Of a DNA stretch of 64,000 nt, positions 27,413 to 35,942 are shown piece after piece. The stretch's first letter is position 1. The number at the start of each line of letters is the position of its first letter. Source of the stretch: Mycolicibacterium moriokaense (GTDB lineage Bacteria; Actinomycetota; Actinomycetes; Mycobacteriales; Mycobacteriaceae); assembly GCF_003201655.1 (NCBI RefSeq), contig NZ_QJJU01000013.1, positions 1 through 64,000 on the forward strand, written 5' to 3'. The translations under genes and the position numbers were made by a program. Under the pieces are notes generated by a model that made no database searches, was not told the DNA's origin, and worked only from the letters and a program-made list of their open reading frames with translations.

Positions 27413-28569
27413 CTCGGCTGGTCTCCAAGTAGTGCCACGGTGGTGAACATCGCGCCTGCTCCCCCGTTGCTGCACAAGGCGATATGCGCGTCGGGAACCT
27501 GCAACGGGCCTGCGTCCCCCCGGATCTGCTGAACCGCGCGAATCGCGCGCTGCATCATCTGCGGATTCCTGCCCGCGTGGCTGAACGACATGGTTCCACC
27601 ATCCGTCGTGACGGGGTGGCTGCCGTCGATCGCGATATGTCCGTCGGCGACGAATGGGCCGCCCTCACCGTCCGGACAGAAGCGGAAAGCCTCCAGCTGC
27701 CTGATGATCTCGAACGAGAACGGGTCGTAGAGTTCCAGCACATCCACCTCGTCGCGGTCGAGGCCCGCGTGGGCGAATGCGAGGTCGGCGGCGCGTCGTC
27801 CGACGACGCCATTCGGGTCGGTGCCCGAACGTCCCGTCAGATCCCAGGCAGGCGGGTGCTGATAGGACGGTCCGCAAAAGTCAAATCCGCTGCCCAGCAC
27901 GTAGACCGGCGGCCGAGCGACATCGAACTTTTCCACGTTGGCCACCACCAACGCGCATCCACCCTCAGTGGTGGTTGCGCAGTCGAGCAGATGGAACGGA
28001 TCGGCGATGGGCCGGGATGCGGTGATGTCGTCCAGCGCGAATGGACCCCGTTGGTAGTAAACGGCTTCGGGATTGCGCGACCCGTTGTTGCGGATCGTCG
28101 CCGCCACGATGGACAGCTCTTCGCGCGTCGTGCCGTACACGTGCATATGCCTGCGCGCGATGAGTGCAAACTCCGCGGCCGTGAACATTCCCCATGACGC
28201 GACGAACTCGTTCTCGGGGCGTGTCCACGGTGCCGTGGCTTCGTGGTCGCGGTACTCGTCGGCTTGGGCGGCGACCAGGACGACGGCCTCGGCCATTCCA
28301 TTCTCTATGGCCGCCGCCGCTTCGGTGATCATCCCTAGCCCGAAGCCGAAGCCCTGCCAGGCCGGCCCGAGCCGCAGGTCGTAGATCAACGTCGTGGACA
28401 GCTCACCCGAGGTGATGCCGTCGACGGCGTCCAACTCGATCCCCGCGTCGTCGAGTGCGCCCCGCACCGCCTCGAGGGCGAGGCTCCTCGACGTGTCACC
28501 GTCGAGCCGTCGGCCCTGTCGTGTGTTGTAGACACCGACGATGGCTGCGGTGCGTTTCCGTGCGCTCAA
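27409..28569 (-). CDS. Thiolase-fold protein without catalytic cysteine (Ltp2-like aldolase candidate)
   Basis: A 386-residue SCP-x/lipid-transfer branch protein. There is no cysteine in the first ~190 residues, so the thiolase nucleophile is missing, and the usual ELHDCF segment reads ELYDPF. The C-terminal HPxGATG motif is also lost. These are the changes I associate with Ltp2-type retro-aldolases, which cleave a 3-hydroxyacyl-CoA with the help of a DUF35 partner; that partner is encoded next. TTG 28569 is preceded by GGAGA. Confidence 0.85.
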   Translation of the reverse strand: MSARKRTAAIVGVYNTRQGRRLDGDTSRSLALEAVRGALDDAGIELDAVDGITSGELSTTLIYDLRLGPAWQGFGFGLGMITEAAAAIENGMAEAVVLVAAQADEYRDHEATAPWTRPENEFVASWGMFTAAEFALIARRHMHVYGTTREELSIVAATIRNNGSRNPEAVYYQRGPFALDDITASRPIADPFHLLDCATTTEGGCALVVANVEKFDVARPPVYVLGSGFDFCGPSYQHPPAWDLTGRSGTDPNGVVGRRAADLAFAHAGLDRDEVDVLELYDPFSFEIIRQLEAFRFCPDGEGGPFVADGHIAIDGSHPVTTDGGTMSFSHAGRNPQMMQRAIRAVQQIRGDAGPLQVPDAHIALCSNGGAGAMFTTVALLGDQPR

Positions 28570-28592
28570 TTGGTCTCCGATCCTGCAGGGCT

Positions 28593-28922
28593 TCAGTTTT
28601 CGTCGGCGACGACGCCAAGATAGGTGCCGACAACGTCATGGTTCTGGCCATCGCGCACGATAGTGCCGATCTTCTGACTCCGCGGATCGGCCGCGGATGA
28701 AGTCACGGCGACGACGTCGATGCGGACGTCGACCGGTCGTGCGGTCTCGGGGTCGGTGACCTCGACCATCATCACGACGGCGCCTTCAGCGTCATCCCAC
28801 TCGACGCCTGTGATTCGGTGCCGTGCAGTCAGTTCCATCACCACCGAATCCGTCCGCAACAGGAAGCGAACCGGCGCGCACAACTCGCCTGCGCGTGGCG
28901 GAATGCAGAGGGTGACGGCCAT
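28593..28922 (-). CDS. Conserved-looking small protein of unknown function
   Basis: A 109-residue protein between the CoA-transferase gene (its stop is 1 nt before this ATG) and the thiolase-like gene. It is soluble, acidic and beta-rich in appearance (ELTARHRITGVEWDDAEG, MMVEVTDPETARPVDVRIDV), with no motif I recognise. Its position inside a tight operon argues that it is a real gene and perhaps an accessory subunit or binding protein of the acyl-CoA pathway. Confidence 0.65.
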   Translation of the reverse strand: MAVTLCIPPRAGELCAPVRFLLRTDSVVMELTARHRITGVEWDDAEGAVVMMVEVTDPETARPVDVRIDVVAVTSSAADPRSQKIGTIVRDGQNHDVVGTYLGVVADEN

Positions 28923-28923
28923 C

Positions 28924-31287
28924 TCACAGACCTGCCGGGCGGTCGCTGATCGCCCCTGCTGCCCGCAGATCGGCTAGTTCGTCCTCGGTCAGCCCAAGCA
29001 GGTCCGTCAGAACCTCCACGGTGTGTTGGCCGTACACCGGAGGCGGTGTGAGAACCCAGCGGCGGGGTCTGCCTACGAAAGTGAAAGGCATTCCGGTGCA
29101 ACGGTAGGAGCCGACCACGGGGTGTTCGACGGTCTCCCAGAATCCGCGAGCGAGCAAATGTTCGTCGTCAAGCAACGCGGGCGGGGCCACAACGGCCGAC
29201 GCCGCCACGCCCTGCTCACGTAGAGCCCGCACTGCCTCGCAGACGGTCCGCTGGGCGGCCCAGTCACTGAGCAGCTTGTCGATCTGGTCAGCTTGAAAAC
29301 GCCTGCCGGACTGCGTCATCAACGCGGGGTCGCGGCCGAGTTCCGGTCGACCGATCAAGGCCGCCAGGGCAGGCCACGCCGCGTCGTCAAGCAGAGCGAC
29401 GGCCGCCCAATCGTCGTCTGTGTGACACCGGTACACGCCCTGCGGGCTGGCCCCCGGCCCGCGGTTTCCGTCCCGGCGCAACTCGATGCCGTTCTGCGAG
29501 TACTCCAGAACCATCTCGGCTGCGACGTTCAACACCGACTCAACCATCGCCGACTCGACCTGCATGCCCGCATCGGTTCGGTCACGCACAACGATGGCTG
29601 CGATGGCTGCAAAGGCCGCATGCAATCCGGCGACCGGGTCGCAGGCGCCTCGTGGAATGATCGGCGGCCCATCGGGATACCCTGTGATCCAAGCCATTCC
29701 GGAGGCTTGCTCCATGGTTTGCGCGAAGCCGACCCGGTCCCGCCATGGTCCATCCAGCCCGAACGCGGGCATCCGGACCATGATCGCCCGCGGGTTGGCC
29801 GCATGGACCGCTTCCCATTCCAGATCGAAATTGGCCATGACGCGCGGCGAGAAGTTCTCGACGACGATATCGCTTCTGGCGATGAGGTCGAGCGCGAGCG
29901 CACGGCCTCGTGGCTCACTGAGCTCGACACTGATGCCACGCTTATTCGTGTTGCTGCACAGGAAGACCGGGCCCCATTCCCACCACTGCTCCCACGTGGG
30001 CGGCCTGCCACCGGCCAAGCGCATCCCATCGGGCCTGCGGACGCCTTCGACCTTGATGACGTCGGCGCCCAACGTCCCCAGTATCTGCGTGGCTACCGGT
30101 CCTGCCCAGAAGGCGGTGAAATCGACCACCCTGACTCCGGCTAGCGGAAGGGCGTCCGGTCGGCCGTGTTGCGGCTCGCCGCCCCGCAGCTGCCAGTGCA
30201 CGCGTCCGGTGTCCTCGCCCACATCCGGCGGCGAGCCCGGAGCGCGGGTAGCCACCGCCGTGCTTCGGTAGGGCACGCGCGGTTGGGACGCTCCGCGCGT
30301 GGATTCGACGAAGACGCCACGCTCGACGAAGTGGTCGACCTTCATCACCGAAGCGGGTGTGCCGATGGGCGCCACGGGGATTCGCAATGCCACCGCGAGG
30401 TCCAGGATCTCGTTCGTGGTGCGGGTTTCCGTCCAGCGCTGGACCATCGCCAAGAACTCATCGCGGCGACGCACACGTCCGGGCATCGCCGCCAGATCGT
30501 CGTCGTCGAGGAGGTCCGGCCGGTCGATCAGCACCAGGAAGTCCTGAAACTGTTGCGCGGTGATGGTGCAGAAGCCGATCATCCCGTCGGCGGTCGGCAC
30601 GATCGACGGCAACTCCAGACTGCGCTGGGTCATGAATGCATCGCCGCCGAGCACGCTCGCCGACATCGCCGAAAGGCTGCCCATCACGACGACCATCGAC
30701 TCGTAAATCGACACATCGATCACCGCGCCGCCGCCACCACTGCGGGCGTGCCGCACGGCAGCCGCGGATGCCACCGCGGCGAATGTCCCTGCCACCCACT
30801 CGCCGATGCGGCCTCCGGCCTGGAGCGGTTCCGAGCCCGGCCAGCCGCGGCCCGCAATCGAGCCGCACAGCGCCTGGAGAATGAACTCGTTGGCGTCGAC
30901 CTGCTCGTCGACGTAGGGCCCGGCCGTGCCGAACGGCGTTATCGCCGCAACCACCGCCGACTGCCCGACGCGCGCCGCGAGGTCATCGAGGGACCAGCCG
31001 TCGGTCAGATCGGTGATTACCAGGTCGGCGCCACCGATCAGCGCCGAATCCTCTTCGTCGTCCCGCAGCACCGACCTCTTGTCGGCGGCAAGGTAGCCGA
31101 ACAGCGCGCCAGCACCACCACCCGCCGACCACCGCCGCATCGGATCACCTTGCAGTGGCTCGATTTTGACGACTTCGGCACCTGCGTCGGCGAACATCTT
31201 GCCGCAGTAGGACGCGGCGATGCCGGTCGACAATTCGACGACCCGCCAACCCGCGAACGGCGCGATTGCCTCCCCGCCGTCAGCCAC
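28924..31287 (-). CDS. Double-domain CoA-transferase, family III (CaiB/BaiF)
   Basis: About 787 residues with two consecutive CaiB-type domains. Each opens with the family segment: VVELSTGIAASYCGKMFADA in the first half and VVDFTAFWAGPVATQILGT in the second. Normal enzymes are homodimers of one such domain; this is a fused pair. It would move CoA between acyl groups, activating the operon's substrate without ATP. The start GTG 31287 lies 14 nt after the amidohydrolase stop; the longer frame would overlap that gene. Confidence 0.85.
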   Translation of the reverse strand: MADGGEAIAPFAGWRVVELSTGIAASYCGKMFADAGAEVVKIEPLQGDPMRRWSAGGGAGALFGYLAADKRSVLRDDEEDSALIGGADLVITDLTDGWSLDDLAARVGQSAVVAAITPFGTAGPYVDEQVDANEFILQALCGSIAGRGWPGSEPLQAGGRIGEWVAGTFAAVASAAAVRHARSGGGGAVIDVSIYESMVVVMGSLSAMSASVLGGDAFMTQRSLELPSIVPTADGMIGFCTITAQQFQDFLVLIDRPDLLDDDDLAAMPGRVRRRDEFLAMVQRWTETRTTNEILDLAVALRIPVAPIGTPASVMKVDHFVERGVFVESTRGASQPRVPYRSTAVATRAPGSPPDVGEDTGRVHWQLRGGEPQHGRPDALPLAGVRVVDFTAFWAGPVATQILGTLGADVIKVEGVRRPDGMRLAGGRPPTWEQWWEWGPVFLCSNTNKRGISVELSEPRGRALALDLIARSDIVVENFSPRVMANFDLEWEAVHAANPRAIMVRMPAFGLDGPWRDRVGFAQTMEQASGMAWITGYPDGPPIIPRGACDPVAGLHAAFAAIAAIVVRDRTDAGMQVESAMVESVLNVAAEMVLEYSQNGIELRRDGNRGPGASPQGVYRCHTDDDWAAVALLDDAAWPALAALIGRPELGRDPALMTQSGRRFQADQIDKLLSDWAAQRTVCEAVRALREQGVAASAVVAPPALLDDEHLLARGFWETVEHPVVGSYRCTGMPFTFVGRPRRWVLTPPPVYGQHTVEVLTDLLGLTEDELADLRAAGAISDRPAGL

Positions 31288-31301
31288 CCGTTCGACCCTG
31301 C

Positions 31302-32648
31302 TCAGTTGCCGAGGCTTGTCGCGCGGTCGGCGATCCCGGTGGCCTCGACGGCTCGTGCCGCGTTCTGCCTCTCTCGCGCGAACGTCGTCATGCGTGTCCA
31401 CGCATCGCGGTCACGCTGACTGGCCTTGTGCCCCACGTGCGTTACCACGTCGACGTCGGTTGCCTGCGACCGCAGATATCCAGCGCGCGCATGGTCTTTC
31501 GGGATGTAGGTGAACGGATCGAAGGAGTATGCGGCCATCGCGTTCTCATGAGTGATTTTGTCGATCACCGCGGCCTCGAGGTGTCCCATCGTCTCAATGA
31601 CGTCTTCTGGCGCGAACGGCCAGTTGCTGTCGGAATGCGGGAAATCCGACTCCCAGCACAACATGTCCTCGTTGAACCAGTCCATGTTCTTCACGCCGAC
31701 CTTGTCACTGATGAAGCAGGTATAGAAGTGACGCCTGAAAACGTCGGTCGGGCCGCTGTAGCCGTCAGGGAACGTCGGTTGCGTCCATCCGGAATGGCGG
31801 TTGTACACGTGTTCCGCGCGCCATAGGAAGTACGGGATCCAGCCCACGTCGCCCTCGGTCAGTGAGAACTTGATCTCGGGGAAATCGACGTAGAACTCGG
31901 CCCACAGCAGCTCGACGAACGTGAACATGCTCATCATCGACGACGCAGTCATCGCGACGCTCGGCGGCGCATCCAGCGACGTCATCGCCGACCTCGACGA
32001 CGAGCCGACATGGGTGCACAACACCGTCTTGCTCTCGCACGCCGCCTCGAACATCGGGTACCAGTGCTTGGTGTGAATGCTCGGCATGTCGAGCGCCTCG
32101 GGGTTCTCGGAGAACGTCACCGCGTGGCAGCCCTTGTCGGCGAGTCGCTTGATCTCCTTCGCCGCCTCGGCGACGTCGAACAGCGGCAGGATGCCGCATG
32201 GGATGAACCGGCCCGGATAAGCGGCGCACCATTCGTCGACATGCCAGTCGTTGTAGGCCTTGATCATCACCAGATTCGTCTCGCGGTCAGGACCCTGATT
32301 GAGGACCTGGCCCGAAAAGCCGGTGAAATTCGGAAAATTCAATCCCGCGAGCTGCCCGCCGGCGTTCATGTCCCGCACCCGCTCGTCAACGTTGAAACAG
32401 CCAGGCCGCATCTCGTCGTAGCGCGACGCGTCGACGTTGTACATCTCCCGCGGCTTGCCCGCCACGGCGTTGAGCCCCATGTTCCGTCCACGGATCTCGC
32501 CGTAGTACCACTGCTGGATGCCGTCGGGCTCCAAAACCACCTGCGGTGCGCTGTCCTTGTACTTCGCAGGCACGTGGGCGTCGAACATGTCCGCGGGCTC
32601 TGCGATGTGGTCGTCGACGCTGATCAGGATCAAGTCATCTTTGTTCAC
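31302..32648 (-). CDS. Amidohydrolase family protein (ACMSD-like)
   Basis: A 448-residue metal-dependent amidohydrolase/decarboxylase-type TIM barrel: SVDDHIAEPADMF at the N-terminus (variant HxH), LCTHVGSSS, and CWESDFPHSDSNW near the end. Mycobacteria carry many of these in sterol and lipid catabolic operons; the reaction is usually undefined (hydrolysis or decarboxylation). GTG start at 32648. First gene of the minus-strand operon; the 13-bp operator at 32682-32694 lies 34 bp upstream. Confidence 0.85.
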   Translation of the reverse strand: MNKDDLILISVDDHIAEPADMFDAHVPAKYKDSAPQVVLEPDGIQQWYYGEIRGRNMGLNAVAGKPREMYNVDASRYDEMRPGCFNVDERVRDMNAGGQLAGLNFPNFTGFSGQVLNQGPDRETNLVMIKAYNDWHVDEWCAAYPGRFIPCGILPLFDVAEAAKEIKRLADKGCHAVTFSENPEALDMPSIHTKHWYPMFEAACESKTVLCTHVGSSSRSAMTSLDAPPSVAMTASSMMSMFTFVELLWAEFYVDFPEIKFSLTEGDVGWIPYFLWRAEHVYNRHSGWTQPTFPDGYSGPTDVFRRHFYTCFISDKVGVKNMDWFNEDMLCWESDFPHSDSNWPFAPEDVIETMGHLEAAVIDKITHENAMAAYSFDPFTYIPKDHARAGYLRSQATDVDVVTHVGHKASQRDRDAWTRMTTFARERQNAARAVEATGIADRATSLGN

Positions 32649-32681
32649 CGATTCGCACCTCGAATCTCGGTTCAGAAGTAG

Positions 32682-32694
32682 TGACTAGTAGACA
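32682..32694. promoter_or_regulatory. Operator copy 1, amidohydrolase side
   Basis: TGACTA-G-TAGACA, a 6-1-6 inverted repeat with one mismatch. It matches the perfect copy at 32840-32852 at all but two positions and lies just upstream of the minus-strand operon. Confidence 0.6.
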
Positions 32695-32839
32695 ATGATG
32701 TGGATCACGCTGTCAATCAGGCCTGCAGTGGCCGAGACGCAAAGTCGAACATCGAAAATCGGTCCTTTGCAGCCAATCATGGCTAGCAAAGGACTGTCTT
32801 GAGTCAACAGACCTGGCGCTAGACACGTTCGCCCTGCTA

Positions 32840-32852
32840 TGACTAATAGTCA
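32840..32852. promoter_or_regulatory. Operator copy 2, hydrolase side (perfect)
   Basis: TGACTA-A-TAGTCA, a perfect 6-1-6 palindrome 30 bp before the divergent hydrolase start. With the copy at 32682-32694 it suggests one regulator controls both transcripts. Confidence 0.7.
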
Positions 32853-32881
32853 CCACTGATGAAACTCAGGCGGAGGATTCC

Positions 32882-33757
32882 GTGACTACGGCACCTGACT
32901 CGTTCGACACTCACGGCGTTGACGGCGTTCGCATCGTCGCCGACCGCCTCGGCGATCCCCTGGCCCCGGCCGTCGTGTTCCTCCATGGCGGCGGCCAGAC
33001 CCGCCGGTCGTGGGGACGAGCGGCAGCTGCCGTCGCCGAGCGTGGATGGCAGGCGGTCACGGTCGACTTTCGCGGCCACGGCGAGTCCGACTGGTCCGAG
33101 GACGGCGACTACCGCGTCACCACGTTCGCGGGGGACGTACTGGCAGTCCTGCGCGACCTTCCGCCGCGACCTGTCCTGGTCGGTGCTTCCCTTGGTGGAT
33201 TCACGGCGATGCTTCTTGCGGGAGAGCTTTCGCCGAACACCGTTCGCGCTGTCATTTTGGTGGACATCGTGCCCGACATGAATCAGTCCGGGGCGACACG
33301 GATACACAGCTTCATGTATGACCGCATGACGTCGGGATTTGCCTCACTCGACGAGGTGGCTGACGCCATCCAGGAATACAACCCCAACCGAGGTCGCCCC
33401 ACGGACCTGGACGGACTCCGGACGAACCTGCGCCTCCGCGACGGTCGCTGGTACTGGCACTGGGACCCGAAGTTCATCGACGGCACGTCTGCGCTTCCTC
33501 CTATCGAGGTGACGGAGGTCGATCGCATGCACGCGGCGGTCGAAGCGATTCTTCGCAACGACGTGCCCATGCTTCTGGTCCGAGGCCAAATGAGCGACCT
33601 GGTCACGAAGGAGAAGGCAGACGAGTTCATCGCCCGCTTCCCGGAGATCGACTTCGTCGACGTCGGCGGCGCCGGGCATATGGTCGCTGGCGATCGCAAC
33701 GACATCTTCGCCGGGGCAGTCGTGGAATTTCTGGCCCGGCACGCCGCGGAGGGGTGA
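32882..33757 (+). CDS. Alpha/beta-hydrolase fold enzyme
   Basis: A 291-residue hydrolase: FLHGGGQTRRSW, nucleophile S103 in GASLGG, acid in the MSDLVTKEK region, and histidine in GAGHMVAG. The ribosome site GGAGG (32872-32876) precedes GTG 32882. Divergent from the amidohydrolase operon and sharing its operator motif, so it probably acts on the same substrate as an esterase, lactonase or ring-cleavage-product hydrolase. Confidence 0.88.
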   Translation: MTTAPDSFDTHGVDGVRIVADRLGDPLAPAVVFLHGGGQTRRSWGRAAAAVAERGWQAVTVDFRGHGESDWSEDGDYRVTTFAGDVLAVLRDLPPRPVLVGASLGGFTAMLLAGELSPNTVRAVILVDIVPDMNQSGATRIHSFMYDRMTSGFASLDEVADAIQEYNPNRGRPTDLDGLRTNLRLRDGRWYWHWDPKFIDGTSALPPIEVTEVDRMHAAVEAILRNDVPMLLVRGQMSDLVTKEKADEFIARFPEIDFVDVGGAGHMVAGDRNDIFAGAVVEFLARHAAEG

Positions 33758-33794
33758 CCACATGCGCGCCAAACGCAGTTACAGCGCCCAGGTC

Positions 33795-34712
33795 TCAGCG
33801 GCGTGATCTCACCTGTTTGTTCTCGGTTTTCTCCGCGCGCGCGTGGTCGGCGGCCCCCATGATGGCGACGGCCACTGCACCTGCGACCGCGCCGATGAAC
33901 GCCACCGCCACCAGCCAGCCGAACCCGTCTTTAGCCGTATCACCAAGCAGTACCACGCCAGCGATACCCGGCACCACCGTCTCGCCGACGACGAGGGCGG
34001 CAGCGGCACCGTTTACCGAACCGAGTTGCAGCGCAACAGTAAACAGGTAGAAGCCGCCTAACCCGGCGATAGCGATCGTCCAGGAAGCCGGGTCGACCAG
34101 CAAGATATCCAGCCGAAGCGGATCGACACCGTTGACCACCCGCACCGCGACCGCCATCGCCCCGTACAAGACGCCAGCGATCAGCCCGGCCGCTACGGCG
34201 GCGCGGGCGCCAAGCAAGCGAATGAGACCGACCCCGCAGGCCAGGATCACCACCGATAGCGACAATAGTGCCCAGTGCACGCCGGGGTGCGAGGTGCCTG
34301 CACCGAGGTGACCCGCCGTCAGTCCCAACACGCACAGCGACACCACGACCGTGACGATGGCTACCCAGTCGCGGCCATGCAGGCGCACACCGAGGACCGC
34401 GACGCCGAGCACGGCGGTAACGACGAGGTTGGCGCTGATGATCGTCTGCGAGAGAAACAGCGGAATCAACCGAGCCGAGACGATGCTTCCCGCGAAGCCA
34501 ATAACATCGAGGGCCATCCCGACAATGAAGGCCGGAGTCAGTGCCGCGCTAATGGTCGACCGAAGCGTTGGGCCGCCGCTCGCGGTGACTGGTATGCCCT
34601 CCCCCCGGCTGGATGCGGCAGCGCTGGAACCTCGGGCGCCGTAGGCCTGCAGGACCGAGGCAACCCCATAGCCGATGCATGCCAGCAATGCTGCCGCCAC
34701 GCCGATCAGCAC
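33795..34712 (-). CDS. Multi-spanning membrane protein, DMT (EamA)-like
   Basis: A 305-residue protein with about 9-10 hydrophobic segments arranged as two similar halves, like drug/metabolite transporters; the LYGAMAVAVRV and GSVNGAAAALVVGETVVPG segments fit that family. It ends in a charged tail. The substrate is unknown. GTG start at 34712. It is convergent with the hydrolase gene and is not obviously in an operon. Confidence 0.75.
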   Translation of the reverse strand: MLIGVAAALLACIGYGVASVLQAYGARGSSAAASSRGEGIPVTASGGPTLRSTISAALTPAFIVGMALDVIGFAGSIVSARLIPLFLSQTIISANLVVTAVLGVAVLGVRLHGRDWVAIVTVVVSLCVLGLTAGHLGAGTSHPGVHWALLSLSVVILACGVGLIRLLGARAAVAAGLIAGVLYGAMAVAVRVVNGVDPLRLDILLVDPASWTIAIAGLGGFYLFTVALQLGSVNGAAAALVVGETVVPGIAGVVLLGDTAKDGFGWLVAVAFIGAVAGAVAVAIMGAADHARAEKTENKQVRSRR

Positions 34713-34889
34713 GGGCGGCCGGTTCGGTCATCGCGGGTGGGGCCCCGGCCGCGTCGCGACATATCCCCGCACCTCTGTCTCACATTGTTCTCGGTCGGCC
34801 GCACACCATCCGCCAACTATATTGAGACCCGCCGATTGTCGACCTTTCAGATCGGCGCCGGAGCCGACGTCGGCTGACCCCGCGAATGG

Positions 34890-35291
34890 CTAGGGCGCGG
34901 CCGCAATGGCAATCGCCTCAATCTCGACAAGCTGATCCGGATACCCGAGCGCATTGACACCAAGCAGTGTGCTCGGTGGGTCGTAATCGCCGAAGCCGCC
35001 AGCCACCTCATTCCACGCCACAGTGAGATCGTCGCGACTACTACTGGAAACGAAGATGGTCGTCTTGAGCACGTCGCGCATCGCAGCACCGGAGTCTTCC
35101 AACGCAATTCGCAGATTATCGAGCGCCTTGCGCGTCTGCGCGGCGATATCACCCGGAGCGACGACGCGCCCCTGATCATCGAGCGGACACGCGCCCGCAG
35201 TGATGATGAGACCCGTGTTAGGAGCGATAGCCGCGTAGGCATATGGCGTGCCCAAGAAGAGCCGTGCACTGCGCACGAGTTGTGGAGCCAT
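34890..35291 (-). CDS. RidA (YjgF/YER057c) family protein lacking the catalytic arginine
   Basis: A 133-residue Rid-fold protein (GTG 35306 is an alternative start) with TAGACPLDDQG, ALEDSGAAMRDVLKTTIF and the C-terminal VEIEAIAI. In RidA the enamine/imine deaminase uses an arginine just before this last strand; here the segment is YPDQLVEIE, so the arginine is absent. It is more likely an Rid4-7-type protein of other function. It is divergent from the zincin gene. Confidence 0.82.
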   Translation of the reverse strand: MAPQLVRSARLFLGTPYAYAAIAPNTGLIITAGACPLDDQGRVVAPGDIAAQTRKALDNLRIALEDSGAAMRDVLKTTIFVSSSSRDDLTVAWNEVAGGFGDYDPPSTLLGVNALGYPDQLVEIEAIAIAAAP

Positions 35292-35378
35292 TCCGATAGT
35301 TTGCACGACGCCGCGCTGCCGACGCAGGCAGTGATGATGCCGAGGAAACGCGCCACCGATTCTGGCACCATTGCAGGG

Positions 35379-35741
35379 ATGGATGTGTGTTCGGAACCAG
35401 GTCCCGATGATCTATTCGGGGAGGCCATTGACGCCGCGCTGAGCTCATTGCCGGCCGATCTCCTCGCGGCCATAAGCAACGTCGAGATCGTCGTCGAGGA
35501 CGAGCCTCCCGCCGGGCGCCCGCTGCTCGGCCTGTACCACGGCGTACCGCTGCCGCAAAGAAGCAGCGCCTACAGCGGGGTGCTTCCCGACAAGATCAGC
35601 ATCTTCCGCGGGCCAATCACGCGGCTCGCAGCCGGCGACACCGATCATCTACACCGCGAGATCAAACATGTCGTGCTCCACGAGATCGCGCATCACTTCG
35701 GGATCAGCGACGAGCGATTGATTGAGCTCGATCGCTACTGA
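35379..35741 (+). CDS. Minimal zincin metallopeptidase-like protein (PF06262 type)
   Basis: A 120-residue protein with an HEIAHHFGISDERL motif near the C-terminus: HExxH plus a downstream acidic residue, as in the short actinobacterial zincin-like family. LLGLYHGVPL and GVLPDKISIFRGPI are also family-like. I chose ATG 35379 (MDVCSEPG) with GCAGGG before it; earlier in-frame starts would extend into the divergent RidA gene's upstream region. Proteolytic activity of this family is unproven. Confidence 0.82.
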   Translation: MDVCSEPGPDDLFGEAIDAALSSLPADLLAAISNVEIVVEDEPPAGRPLLGLYHGVPLPQRSSAYSGVLPDKISIFRGPITRLAAGDTDHLHREIKHVVLHEIAHHFGISDERLIELDRY

Positions 35742-35788
35742 ACGTTGTGCTGTTGGCTAGTGACAAGCCAATTCGAAGGAGTATCAAC

Positions 35789-35887
35789 ATGTCTAGATCT
35801 AACGCCGTTCCCATTCGAATGGCGAGCGCCGCGGCGGACTCTGGCGGGAAGGTCGATCCGACAGCGGGCACCGTTGTAGAACTCTAG
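35789..35887 (+). CDS. Small ORF (32 codons) with strong ribosome site
   Basis: ATG 35789 has a near-ideal Shine-Dalgarno, AAGGAG at 35776-35781, 7 nt upstream. It encodes MSRSNAVPIRMASAAADSGG followed by KVDPTAGTVVEL and TAG. The peptide is hydrophilic with no signal or membrane segment. It lies alone between the zincin and LacI genes. It is not a peptide I recognise. Real translation is plausible from the ribosome site alone; function is unknown. Confidence 0.45.
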   Translation: MSRSNAVPIRMASAAADSGGKVDPTAGTVVEL

Positions 35888-35942
35888 AACTCCGCGCGGT
35901 GGGTCATGCTTCAGCGATCGACACGTCGTGCCACGATGAGGC

